Source: Paragyromitra xinjiangensis (taxonomy: Eukaryota > Ascomycota > Pezizomycetes > Pezizales > Discinaceae). From it: a stretch of DNA of 64,000 nucleotides. Each line of letters begins with the position of its first letter. Within the stretch, counting starts at the first letter, position 1. A model generated the notes under the pieces. It saw nothing but the letters and a program-made list of their open reading frames with translations, did no database searches and had not been told where the DNA came from. This document shows positions 1-10,656 of this stretch, piece by piece. A program made the position numbers and the translations under genes. The DNA lies in contig JBCAMK010000004.1 of the NCBI GenBank assembly GCA_038503065.1, positions 447,001-511,000 on the forward strand, written 5' to 3'.

Positions 1-975
1 GTTGAGCAAGGCTGATTGACATATCTTGAAGGTATGGAACAATGCCAGGCGTATCTAGGTCTGTACTTACGATAAAATTGTTTTTCCTGATCCAGCTTTA
101 AACGAAACACTCGTTAGAGTTTGAACATAACTTTCCAAAGGCCTATAATTTAAAAGAAAACGACATACGAATTCCGTATAACCATAGGAACGACTGATTC
201 TCATCAGACCAATTCCGGAGGGTGTTCCCTTCTGTCAACCATCTGCCGGTCCCCATCTGCCGAAGTTTCTGGGCAGCTTTGTGGTTCTGCTCCGGATTTG
301 CCGAAGACAACCAATCCATGGTTTTCCGGAGAGCTTTCCCTGATACAGTCAAAAACAAACCCCAAACCCAAATTTCCGGGGCAAAGATATACTAACTTTC
401 TGCTGCGAGTTTTTTTTCTTCACTATCCATCTTCTGCGTTATACGAACTTCCTCGAGGTCGGCACATATCTTGCGTGTCAAGATCCTTTTCCCGTTAGAA
501 AGTATTTGGATATTCAAGGATTAGGAGCAAACACCTACATTCCATCTGCCGAAAGTGCCAAAGAAAAGGTAGCCTTGTACCTTGAGATCTTCTCGATCCA
601 ACTTTTTGTTTCACCCTCCTTCAAAGGCCATGTGAGCCTTTTTACGAACTTCTTGACCTTGTTATCGGGTTTTTGATAGTTATCCAAGCATCCTAGCATA
701 TTTTCTAACATCTTCTCACAGTCCTTAATAGGCACCTCAATTGCCTTTGCTATGTCACTAGGATTAGTGTCTGGCGTGGTGCCGTCGGCGGAGGAGTCCA
801 TCAGAGCTTTGAGGGCATGAAGAATTCCGCTTAAAGTAGAAAGTTCCCCAACAAGATCCCTTATCTCTTGAGGGAAGTCTTTCACAGAGCTCCCATAAGA
901 ATACCCTGCTGATATCAGTTGGCCAGCCGCGGTGAGCACGCCAATTATGTTGCATGAGAGTGACAGTGGATCCAT
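1..975 (-). CDS. STAND/NLR-type NACHT protein, 5' part (runs off left edge)
   Basis: Exons read from the sequence are 975..539, 485..397, 339..169, 95..71 and 11..<1; the gene continues beyond base 1. The first exon, starting MDPLSLSC, is the predicted helical N-terminal domain found on many fungal STAND proteins (Helo-like/PigL_N type) and ends in the conserved block WPLKEGE...FSLALSAD. Exon 2 is a charged helix. Exon 3 holds the linker WLSSANPEQNH...GTGRWL...FLWLYGI that normally precedes NACHT, and exon 4 gives PGSGKT, the Walker A loop. Exon phases (2,1,1,2) match the complete paralogue at 44590-48322, which is the best support for the splicing. About 245 residues are visible. STAND proteins are signal-responsive NTPase switches, in fungi linked to non-self recognition and regulated cell death. 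The C-terminal sensor is outside the window, so ligand and repeat type are unknown. The acceptor of the last exon is the least certain join. Confidence 0.8.
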
Positions 976-2554
976 GATGTTCCGCTGAAGACGCTAAGAT
1001 TGAGCACTGGAACCGAATAGGGCGAATTGTTCTACAAGCGGTGCTGTCTGCGAATGTTACCGATTGTTGATCCTGAAATACCGATAATAATCCGTAGAAA
1101 AGGAAAGAGCTGAAAATACAAGTGTATTGCGTGACGATAACAGTAAAAATTAGAACCAAGAAAGCTCTTCCAAACGCAAAAGTGAAATCGACACAACTTT
1201 GACCTGCAAAGCTGCGGGAGGCTGAGATATATCAACCAACTTGTTGCCTGGGCCCATAGCGCACATGATTCCCAGACAGCCAATCAACTAGCCAAAGCCA
1301 GACCGCGCCTCGGCTATGCTAGCGATTGCAAGCGCTCCTACGGTACGCAGCAAGCTGCGTGTATGGGGCTGGACACGAGACTAGCAAGCGCTCCTGCCTT
1401 CCAATTCGTATCAGTTCATGCACCTGTGAAGCAAGGGTGGGCGCCAAAGACATTCCAACAAGTCACGCACGAACGACGGTGTGCAACATAAACCTGCGTG
1501 TGGGGGCGAGTTCTTGCCGTCTCCACAACCCTAACCCAAAAGGCCCTCCGCAAGCTGGAGACCTCCCTAAACATAATTCCAGGGATGTAGGACTAGTTCT
1601 GGACCAAAAGCCTAGGAAGAAAACTAAAACATGATTACGAGAATATCGGTCAAACGGGAGAAATCATTCCACCCATTTTTTACTTCGGCGAACATGCAGA
1701 ATAACACACAATCCAAATTGACACACCGTGAAAAAGGATCCCCTTTTTTCGATCCTGTTCTCGGTCTACTAGTATTTATATTGCAAGCAACAGTACAAGA
1801 GGTGAACGACAGGTGTTTTTTTATGTCCTGGCTGTTTACATTGGCTGCATGCTCAGGAGAATCTGGAAGTGAAACTCCGAGATATTACTCTGCCTTCCTT
1901 TTTCCCAGCTCGCTTCCCGACAGTACGAGGTCGACCATGGGGTCTTTGAAGTTGCAATTGAGGGGGGCAGGCATTCTTGAGCAAACGCGAAATTTGCTAT
2001 GTTGACTGGGCGGATGCTGATAGCATAAGTACATATATCTCAATATATATAATAATCGATGGTGCATCAATCTAGATTGTGTGTTATTCTACACCATACT
2101 GCTCGATATCTGTGTTATTCCGCATGTTCGCCGTTTTTACTTATCATACATAACTAGTGAAAATCAGCAAAAACGCAAAACACAAACCCCTGTGGGCATA
2201 AATACGCATGTAATTCGACAGAGAAGATAATACATATGGCCCTAATTGTCTCAAGATTCCCTGGTAGATTAGAGTCGTTACATGTAATTATGATGTGGTC
2301 ACCCACGCTCACTCGGGGGGGCTTCTGGCAACTGCTGGTACTACCTCCAGTCACCCACAAACTCTGAAAGCGGAATATTTGATCCTGGCTTTGACCGCCA
2401 AGTTAAGCCAAATATCATTGACCAGACAGGACCGGGTGTCCGCACCTCAGAGATACAGTGTTTAATTCTTCTTCTTCATTACCATCCACCCCTCCATCAC
2501 CTCTCCACCAACTCATCCTCATCAACCACTTAACCTTCAGAGCCAAAAGAAACA
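976..2554. other. intergenic, no gene seen
   Basis: The region between the left-edge STAND gene and the acyl-CoA-binding protein gene. Open frames here are short, lack homology I recognise and have no consistent splice sites. The last 100 bases are the promoter and leader of the downstream gene. Confidence 0.6.
2461..2554 (+). promoter_or_regulatory. pyrimidine-rich core promoter/leader of the ACB gene
   Basis: A long CT-rich tract (TTCTTCTTCTTC followed by repeated CCATCAC/CCTC words) lies directly upstream of the ATG at 2555. Such tracts commonly mark transcription start regions of highly expressed fungal housekeeping genes. No TATA box is evident. The role is inferred from position and composition only. 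Confidence 0.4.
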
Positions 2555-3017
2555 ATGTCTAGACTACCTGAACTTCCACAGACGCGCGAATTCGAGGAGG
2601 CTACAGCAGCTGTCCTAAAGTTCGCCAGAATGCCCAATGAAGAAGATGCACTCGGGGTCAGCCAATAACCTCCTCCCTTCCATATAACTAAACCTTCCCT
2701 CGTATCTCCTATTAACATCCTCTCAAAACCCCAGTTCTACGGCCTCTACAAATTCGGCCGCCACGGCAGAAACCCGAACGCGGCGCCCACGTTTTTGAGG
2801 GTTTGTTCATCCTTTCCTCCTCCCCTTCCTCCCCACACATCCCTCTTTCTAGTGGCTTCGAGAACTGACATACCATCATTTACAGCCCTATGAAGGCAAG
2901 AAATGGGTTGCTTGGAACAAAGTCTCTGAGTCTGGCATCACCCCTGAAGAAGCTCAGGCGAAGTACGTTTATCTCTACCTGACGACCAAGAAGAAGTACG
3001 AGGCGCCACAGGTCTGA
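2555..3017 (+). CDS. ACB1: acyl-CoA-binding protein (ACBP)
   Basis: Three exons, 2555..2656, 2735..2800 and 2886..3017, give a 99-residue protein, close to the usual 85-100. ACBP binds medium- and long-chain acyl-CoA esters in the cytosol and carries them between synthesis, elongation and beta-oxidation. The family signature is spread over the splice sites: FYGLYKFGRHGRNPN (helix 2 and the acyl-CoA pocket loop) in exon 2, then KKWVAWNKVS and the C-terminal helix EEAQAKYVYLYLTTKKKYE in exon 3. Both introns are in phase 0; the first contains CTATTAAC before its CCCCAG acceptor. ATG 2555 follows AAACA and is the first ATG after the CT-rich leader. The gene is small and easily missed because no single frame is long. 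It converges on the disulfide isomerase gene to its right. Confidence 0.93.
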
Positions 3018-3874
3018 TAGGTTCTGTCCCACGAGGGTTGGGGTCAAACAAAGTTAGAAGTCGATGAAATGGATAAGCCTAGGCTATGGGGTTGACATAG
3101 CCAAACTGTAGCAACGACGAGATAACTTTTTAATTCATCCTGTTATTGCTGTATGATGAATTCCATCCCTTGGATCCGGGCTAGGTTGTTTGTCATCACA
3201 TGCACTGTGTCGAAAGACTGGAATTCGAGCAGTTTTTGTATAGCATACACACCTCCCATCATATCCTCCATCCCTTCTTCCTGCTTAATCCTAGACTCCA
3301 TTGACACATCAAAATCCTCCCCTCCGGTTCACCAGGCCCGCCATAACCTTGCAGGTTCCTCAGTCCACATATCCTTGCCAATTACCCAATACCAAATCTT
3401 CAACAAATATTTAAGACGCACCCACAAGACCCTAACATGGAAGATAAAAAGATAAGTAAACAATAAAAATCCCCACAGAATCTAGAGTGATATCATTTCA
3501 AGGAAGTATTTCCAATATACGTGAAGAGAAAAAAGCACACACATAAAACACGAAAGCCACAGGCAGACACGGAAAGGAAAAAAGCATATCAGTAGGGGAG
3601 CACGATAGAAGGCCGGATGGATGAATAGACGAATGGACGAACGAAGGAAGCAAGTACTTGTAAAAAGAAGAAAGTTTATCCAAGCAAAAGCCTCTATTTA
3701 GAGAGAAAAAAAAGAAAGAAGAAAACACAAGAATAATTTTTCAACACATGCAACACAGGAAAAGCCAAGAAAATAAAGTAGTAAGAACTATCATTTCCAC
3801 AATCCCCCTCGAATTACCAGTAAATAGAGTATCTTCCTACCACTTTCTCCCAACCTTACGAATCTCGGGTTCCC
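3018..3874. other. convergent 3' intergenic region
   Basis: The space between two convergent genes, holding both 3' untranslated regions. A purine-rich stretch at about 3500-3780 (many AAGAAA/GGAAAG words) is the only visible structure. No gene is supported. Confidence 0.6.
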
Positions 3875-6188
3875 CTAATCTACCTTCTCCTCAGAATTTC
3901 CCCCTAAGCCCAACAACCCCTCCTTCCCTTCTAGCCGGAAGAACCCTGCTGTCCCTCGTCTCCGCATCCTTCCGCGTCCCCATACAGCCACTGCGATAAT
4001 CCCTGTAATACCACCAAATAGCGAAATCCAAGGGTGCTGCCCAACCTTTGCCCTAAGCTTATAGCCCAAGCCATAAAGACGGTTGGTGGAGGATTTAGAC
4101 TGGATCTTTGGCGGATCCGAAATGACGGCTTTGAGGGTATCAAGGATTGCGGAACGAGAGGGGCGGATAGGGCCGCCATCAAGAGTAATATCCCAGTATT
4201 GCTTTGTCTGAATAACACCAGTCAGTTTTAAGATCAACGCCTTAGGAATAAGGAAACTCACGTCTTCATCATTGATAATAATCCTCTCTCCCACCTCTGC
4301 GACATTGATCCCATATGTACTCCTCACCCACCTCTCCCAAAATACACCATCAACCCACGCGAATCCGACTTCTTTCCTCTTCTCCAACGTAATCCTCATA
4401 TTCTTCGCCGTCCTCAATGCCCTCTCGTCATTACGGTCATCGGCCTCCTCAATACGAAGCTGCTTCTTATCACGGAGTTCCTGCCGTTCATGCTTCTCCT
4501 CGATCTGGCGCTGATCCATAAACTCAAGTGCTGCCTTCTTCAGCTCTCCCTTCGCAGCTGCAAAGTCATTCGGCCGGTTACGGGAAAGGATCCCAAGCAC
4601 GACTGTCTTGCCGTTCATGATTTCGTGCGAGTTGGCCGCGGAGAGCTCGGGGACAATTGGAAGCCACACAGACTTCATCCATCCAAGGACCTTGTTTGTG
4701 TCACGCATATCCCTAGGAGAAAGGGCAGTATAGTAGCTCGGCTTGCCGTCGCGGACAACGATGAGGCGAGGCCAGGTGGTGACCCTAAAACGGCGGGCAA
4801 GTTTCTCACAGTTGGTCTTAAGGAGCGGGGCATGGCCGATAAGAGGGAGAGTGACACGGCCGACCGCAGTGAAGTCCTCACTAGTGGTGGCCTTGTCGTA
4901 GAAGTAGATGAAGGTAACCTCAACACCACTCTTCTCCATCGCCTCGAATCCAGCAAGATCGATCTCTTTGACACCGGAGTTGATGGCCTTCTTTGCATAT
5001 GCGACGAGGTCACCGAGACCGCGAAGACCATCATACTCGACACGCTCACCACCTTGGAAGAACAGGATGGTGGGATAACCACGGAGTTTGACATCTTTGC
5101 AAAGGCGCTTCTCGGACTCGCAGTTGACCTCGCCGATATTGAGGGCACCCTTCATTTCGCGGCCAAGCTCAGCCCATGCGGGGGCCATGGCTTGGCAGTG
5201 TCCGCACCAGGGGGCATAGAACTTGATAAACCAGGGGTCGCGGGTGGTGGTCACGAGACGCTGGAAGGACTCTGCATCAAGAGGAATGGACTCACCACCC
5301 AAGTTGGCGGTGGCCTTGGGAGGAGCGACATCAGAGACGGGAGTGGCGGGTTTGGTTTCCTCCTTCTCAGGCTCCTCCTTTTTGGCTTCATCTTTCTTAG
5401 GTTCGACCTTTTTGCCCTCCTTGTCAAGTGTTGGGAGGGCGATCGGGGCCTTGGGTCTGCTACCAGGCTTAATCTCCTCCAGGTAATGTTCGACAAAGTC
5501 GCTCAGGGTTCGCAGATCGCGGGTAGTCTTCTTGAATTGCTCGACCAGCTTGCCATCCTTATAAACATTAAGAGTTGGATAGCCCTGGATACTGAGCTTC
5601 TCATCCGTACAGATGTCTGCATAAGCGAGACAATTCAGGTTCGCAAAGTGGAAATCGTAAGTCTCGGTGAACGACGGTGATGATGATGGTGAATCGGGGG
5701 AGGAATTGGGAGGTGGTAGAGCTGAAGAGTCGAGTGTAGAAGTTGTGTAAAAGTCGGCCAGTGCTTGCCAGGTGGGAGCCATGGCTTTGCAGTGACCGCA
5801 TGTTGGGGAGTAGTGTTTTACAAACCTGAGCAAGAAAAAACATCACCAAGTCAGCTCAGGTTGTAGATGTTGTTGGTATGAGATGGCCATCCTCCTCCGT
5901 GAACCCCTATCACGGGTCCATCTCTATCTCATCGGTAGAAACAACTCACCAATACCCCTTCCCAATTTTCTCATAAAAATTTTTGCCCGTCAGCTCTGGT
6001 AACTCGGGCGCTTTAACATCTCTCAGCTCACTCGAAACCTTCGCCGGCGAAGAGGCATCAGCAGATGCTGTTGATAACGGAACTGCCACAGAAGTTTTTG
6101 TGTCGACAGGAAGAGGATTCGGGCTCGCAGAAACCAGAGAAGAGCTGAAGGCCAGCAAAGCCAGCGATAGAGAGGACGCGAAGCGCAT
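3875..6188 (-). CDS. membrane-anchored protein disulfide isomerase with thioredoxin domains (Eps1-like)
   Basis: Exons 6188..5950, 5825..4262 and 4207..3875 encode 711 residues. Residues 1 to about 21 are a signal peptide (hydrophobic run, then VSASPNP). Thioredoxin domain 1 has the active site CGHC at 89-92, preceded by FVKHYSPT; domain 2 has PWCGHC with cysteines 287 and 290. Between them lies a Lys/Glu/Pro-rich linker. A third thioredoxin-like region without CxxC follows, then a basic/acidic helix and one transmembrane segment at about 661-678 with a short cytosolic tail. The protein should be a type I ER membrane oxidoreductase that forms or shuffles disulfides in secretory proteins. The layout resembles yeast Eps1 and TMX-like proteins; orthology is not proven. 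The last intron (54 bases, GTGAGT...CTGAC...TTCAG) is in frame, so retention would add 18 residues. The upstream reading frame also has earlier ATGs, but ATG 6188 gives a clean signal peptide. Confidence 0.9.
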
Positions 6189-8749
6189 TGTATGATGGTG
6201 GACGATCGGAGTCCGGGAGTTCGTGAAGTCGTTCGCCCTCTGCTCGGTGTGTGTGTCTCTCACTCTCACTCTCTATCACAGGGGGTTCAGGAGACGTGCG
6301 TGGGAAAGGGAAATCTCGAGACACTTGACAGGGGGGAGAAAAGCGGCAAAAGGGCGGCTCTGGGAAGCAACAAGCTGTTTGCGGCTGTTGCCCAACGTGG
6401 TCAATTCTCTCCACAATGGGAATCTCAGAATGCTAAATTTATGGTGTTTATGTTTTCCCCCCATTATCTCTTCTTTTCTCCTTCCTCATCCTTTCCATCA
6501 TAGGTACTCTTCTCCTCCTCTTGCTCCCCCAATATCTCCGGTCAGTATCTCGTGTCCAGTCCCTGTGGCTGCTCCCCGTGGCTGTGCCAGCTATATTTGG
6601 AACCCGCCAAGCTTCTTCCTCTCTTCAACTTCATCTTCACCTTCTAATTCCGCTCCTCTACCCCCACCATCCATCCATCTTTAATCACCTCTATCACATT
6701 TCGAACATAAAAATAACAAAATCCATCCTATCATCACTGAAACAACCCGCCAAACATTAAACAACAATGAGCTAACCAACTATATCCTTACTAACACGTG
6801 AGTTGTTGCTTGTTTCGTCCGTTTCCTCAGGAATCCGATTCATGCTCATCCCAGCACAAGCGCAAATGGCCCGAACAGAATCCATCCTTATCGAAGCTTA
6901 AGGCCTTCGTTAGCCGAGAAATTTAATAAAATGATTGAGAACTTAGCCCCAATGACCCCACTTTTATGTGCTCTCACTTTCATATGCGATGTTAACATTG
7001 CCAAAATTAAAATTGACCTATTTCTGCTAGATTTACTACTCGACTAGAAGATGGATGAACGATCGCATATAGTCAATTGCCAATAGTTTATTTCTATCGG
7101 CCATCGCAACCTGCTAAGCCTCAGCATTATCCATATCTAAATTTTGCAAGCTTTATGCATGCAAGCTAGGTTTTCTACTGTTTCTAACCTTGTCTGCTCG
7201 GCAGCGATCCCGAGCTTGTAAAGCTACTGGAGACCAATCGGGACCACGAAGGACCCTTTCCCAAGAAAATTATGTTTGGTAACAAATTGCCTGGATTCAC
7301 AGCCTCCGTGTTGCTGGGGATCTTCACTGGGTATCCGGCTATCAGTCGCTAATCAAAGCGCCACAGTTTTGATGGGGAAAGTGGAGTCGAAACATGGTTG
7401 TTCCAGTCTTTGGTCTTCTAACCACCCACCCACACCTCTGAGCTTCCATAGAGCGTGCAGGACGCCGCAGCGAGTACTCTGACTAAGACAGCTCGCCTCA
7501 CAAACATATTCCTCGACAAAGATAATGTGATCTAAGTGCTGACATACTCCTTTTGGGGGTTGTTACGAATATAAGAGGATTGTGGTACAGCCCGGCTAGT
7601 AGGCTCACTGCCTTCGAAACTAATGTGTCCGTCTCGCATTCTAAAATTTAGAGTTATATTCAGGCCAACCCTTGCCTCGCCCCATTACGTTTTGTTCCGC
7701 TGTTAGGAGGAAATAAATCACACTTGACAGTCCACCGGAAATCAGCCTCCCACCAACATTGATAGATACATCATGACTTGTGCACAATAGAAAGACAGCC
7801 CTCAATTCCATGACTCGGTACAAACAGACTTTTACTAGTATCTCAACATAAGTGCCCACGCTAGTATTGGTTAGAGACTGCCAATACTCTTTGAGCCAGA
7901 GGTTTATGCTAGATGCGCCCCAACCTCCCCTAATTGATAGTTGATCTAGAAAAACACAGTCCAGGTTTCATCCAATAATACCGGTTCTAGGTATCGACCG
8001 TAAGCTCACAGAAACCCACAAAGCTCTTGCGAAATTCTTACGAGTCACCCCCGGGGCCACGAACTTCTATGGCCAATGGTGACCCGGGCTCGATTTCTGC
8101 AACACCAACGACAAGTAGCTAAGGGAAATGCATCTCAAACCCTTGAGGCGTAAAATAAGAGGTTTACAATTTTGCTCAAACGGCGGGGTCTGGTTTCCGG
8201 TGAAGATGCTAGAACCTTGACGAGAATTATGCATGTGAATCCCGCGTTATCTTCAACCAAATAGCTTAAATGGCACCAAAAAACACTCGAGGCAGTGCAA
8301 CCTCTATAAGGCTTAATAGCAGTTCCCTATATCATTTGATTGGGGAAACGAGAAAATGCGCCAAATACGCCAAATATGCCTTGGGTTAACTACTAGTCGA
8401 GAAATGCTGCAGAACTAGTTTATTGTACCAAATAATTTACCTGGGGCATGCTTGCAATTAGCAAAAACAGCTTACGCTTGCTAGTAGTGCTGTCTCACCC
8501 ATGCTCACCTCAAGAAAAAATATATCACTTTCCTGATACGGTTCGCAACGGATCTTAGCTTTGTGTATCCTACCAGGCATGGGGTCTAACGTCGAGGCTA
8601 TGCGTTTTCGTATTATAAAGAGCAATTTCTTGTTACCGAATGTATTCAATAGCCTTCTAATCAATACCGGTACCTTTTTATCTTCGCAGTACTGGTTGCT
8701 CTCCTTAAAGTTTCGATAGGCTATATGCCAGAAAACATACAACATTGCC
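6189..8749. other. intergenic, no gene seen
   Basis: Includes the CT-rich upstream region of the next plus-strand frames at about 6470-6760 and AT-richer sequence after 6900. Short open frames here have no recognisable domain. A minus-strand frame at 8458-8808 (116 codons) is open but overlaps the promoter of the cysteine-rich gene and resembles nothing I know. Confidence 0.55.
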
Positions 8750-8829
8750 TTTAAATACGTCTCTTTACCCTCAACTTTCATCACCACACCATCGAAATTC
8801 TCTAGCACACAACCTCATCGATTTTCGAA
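8750..8829 (+). promoter_or_regulatory. TATA-like box and leader of the cysteine-rich gene
   Basis: TTTAAATA at 8750-8757 is followed by a pyrimidine-rich stretch (CTCTTTACCCTCAACTTTC) and CACCACACC, then the ATG at 8830. Spacing of about 75 bases from TATA to ATG fits a short leader. This arrangement is the main non-coding support that the small frame downstream is a real gene. Confidence 0.45.
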
Positions 8830-9039
8830 ATGTCAGAAGCCTACCAATTCGTACAGCCAATGGATCCAACAGGCGAGCCCAACCCCAGCTCGCTGGAGCC
8901 GAAAAAACTTGACACAGACAGCGAAATCTGCTGCAGCGCCTGCTGTAACGGCATTGTCGCAGGCCTATGCGAGTTTTTATCCGTCTTTCCGGGTTATCTT
9001 GGTTGCTGTTGTGGAAGTTTAGTGGAGTGTTGTTGTTGA
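8830..9039 (+). CDS. small cysteine-rich protein, 69 aa
   Basis: One exon of 69 residues. The N-terminal half is polar and Pro-rich (PMDPTGEPNPSSLEPKK). The C-terminal half has 11 cysteines at 34, 35, 38, 39, 47, 59-61 and 67-69, in CC/CCC clusters inside a hydrophobic segment, and the protein ends in CCC. There is no signal peptide, so a secreted effector-type peptide is unlikely. The pattern is reminiscent of CYSTM-type cysteine-rich membrane modules, small proteins thought to insert in or attach to membranes and act in stress or metal responses. That assignment is tentative because the spacing is not the classical one. Palmitoylation or metal binding are alternatives. A TATA-like box 73 bases upstream and the ATG context (CGAAATGTC) support expression. 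Confidence 0.6.
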   Translation: MSEAYQFVQPMDPTGEPNPSSLEPKKLDTDSEICCSACCNGIVAGLCEFLSVFPGYLGCCCGSLVECCC

Positions 9040-10656
9040 TCCACGAGTGGTACGGATCCGGGCACCACTGATAGAGGGACGGCCTGGGTCCAACCCGGTA
9101 TATATTTTAGGTGGAGGAGAGACATTTTACGGTCTTAGTAAATACGCCAATGGGCTCTATTTTGTATTTTGGGGAGTTGGGTTAGAGTTAGATGTGCTAC
9201 GAATGATATGAAGTTGCTAGATCCTCTTACTTCGACCAGATGACTCCATCATCCTTTACAACTTTAATTCATGTGAGATAAACGAGGAGATCCCTGCTGC
9301 GACTTCAGGGAAGCCAGTGCAGGGATACCACAAGGAGTTCACATTGGACAGGCCCAAATAGATGCTATGCCCAACACAAACCCCAGGGCTTTAAGTAACC
9401 CTGTATTCTCTTTCAGAAGGACTAGGGCTCGAGGTCTTGCTAACTTGCACCTAGTAGTTGTGGATCGCACTAGACGAAACAGCACTCCACAACAATAATT
9501 GCCGTTTCAGGTTGTTTCAACACTCCACCCCTTCCATTTCCTTCCTCGTTCTTATCATTTATTTAGCTCTCCACTTCCTTCGATCACCTTTATTACCATT
9601 AGGTAACAAACACTGAGTCACATGGGAAACCTAGTCTTGTTACAACTTGCATCATGGAACTGCACTCGACACGTTGAAGATTTCTGTATAGCTATGTTGT
9701 GACATTCATATTGTATGCAGATAGTGAAATACTATTATTAAGTTGGGTTGATATTTTATTGGTTCAGCTCGCTTTCCTATGCTAACCTCCCTAATACCAA
9801 TCGCAAAAGATGCGACGCAACTAGCATCGGACGAAACAAGGATGCCAACAACCAGAGCCTGATATCATCAATCTCCAAATGGCCTTAAACCCCGTAATAA
9901 CTTACATAATAGGAGCTTAACTACAAGGGAAGGTCAGAAAGTCTGCCTCCAGATGTGGCCGTATAACGCATTGAGGTAATATAGGGGTAAGTCACTCAAG
10001 GCTAATAACAAGACTACCAGCATCGCCCAGAACCTCCCCTCAAGCTAGCTATCAGAGAAATCAACATTTCCAAGCTAATAACTCCTATCCGCTATCTAAC
10101 ATGATCCTATAGGAGCTAGAGTTGGTGCCGTCTCTAGAAGAGCTTCGAATCACAAATACAAGACACGAAATGTCACTCGGCGTCAGACACCTCAAGCCTG
10201 GGTACTCTATGATCTTTCTCGTTGGAATAGCACCTCGAGACCCCATATCACCTACCTAGCATTCACATTCTGCAGCAAACGAGCAATCACAACACGACAT
10301 AATCTTGCACATCACAGCAAAAGACTACCGGAAAGCAAGAGCTCAACACCTCGATCCACAAAAACCCCACATGCATTTAACCCGACCCTTTCCTATCTAT
10401 TACGCGTGTTGAAACCCATACAGAACTCCGATTCCCACCAACCCATCCCCATTTTATCTCCCAACATTTTTTTCGTTACCCCACCCCTTTTATAGCGGTG
10501 GGGAAAAAAATTAATACAAAAACGCCCCGTAACTAATGCACCGATCCCCAAACATGTTGAAGTTTGAGGCGATGGAGCCCGCTTGCAGTTCAACGATAAA
10601 AGGCAAAATACAGAAGAAAAAAACGATAGAAATTTCATAAGAAGTTGGTAGTCAGA
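9040..10656. other. intergenic, no gene seen
   Basis: Non-coding between the cysteine-rich gene and the 3' end of the MTHFR gene. No frame of interest, no tRNA-like arms and no clear repeat were seen. Confidence 0.6.

Noticed and set aside
4490..5680. 396-codon plus-strand open frame
   Set aside because: Antisense of the disulfide isomerase gene; no independent features.
8458..8808. 116-codon minus-strand frame
   Set aside because: No homology, overlaps the promoter of the cysteine-rich gene, no supporting signals.
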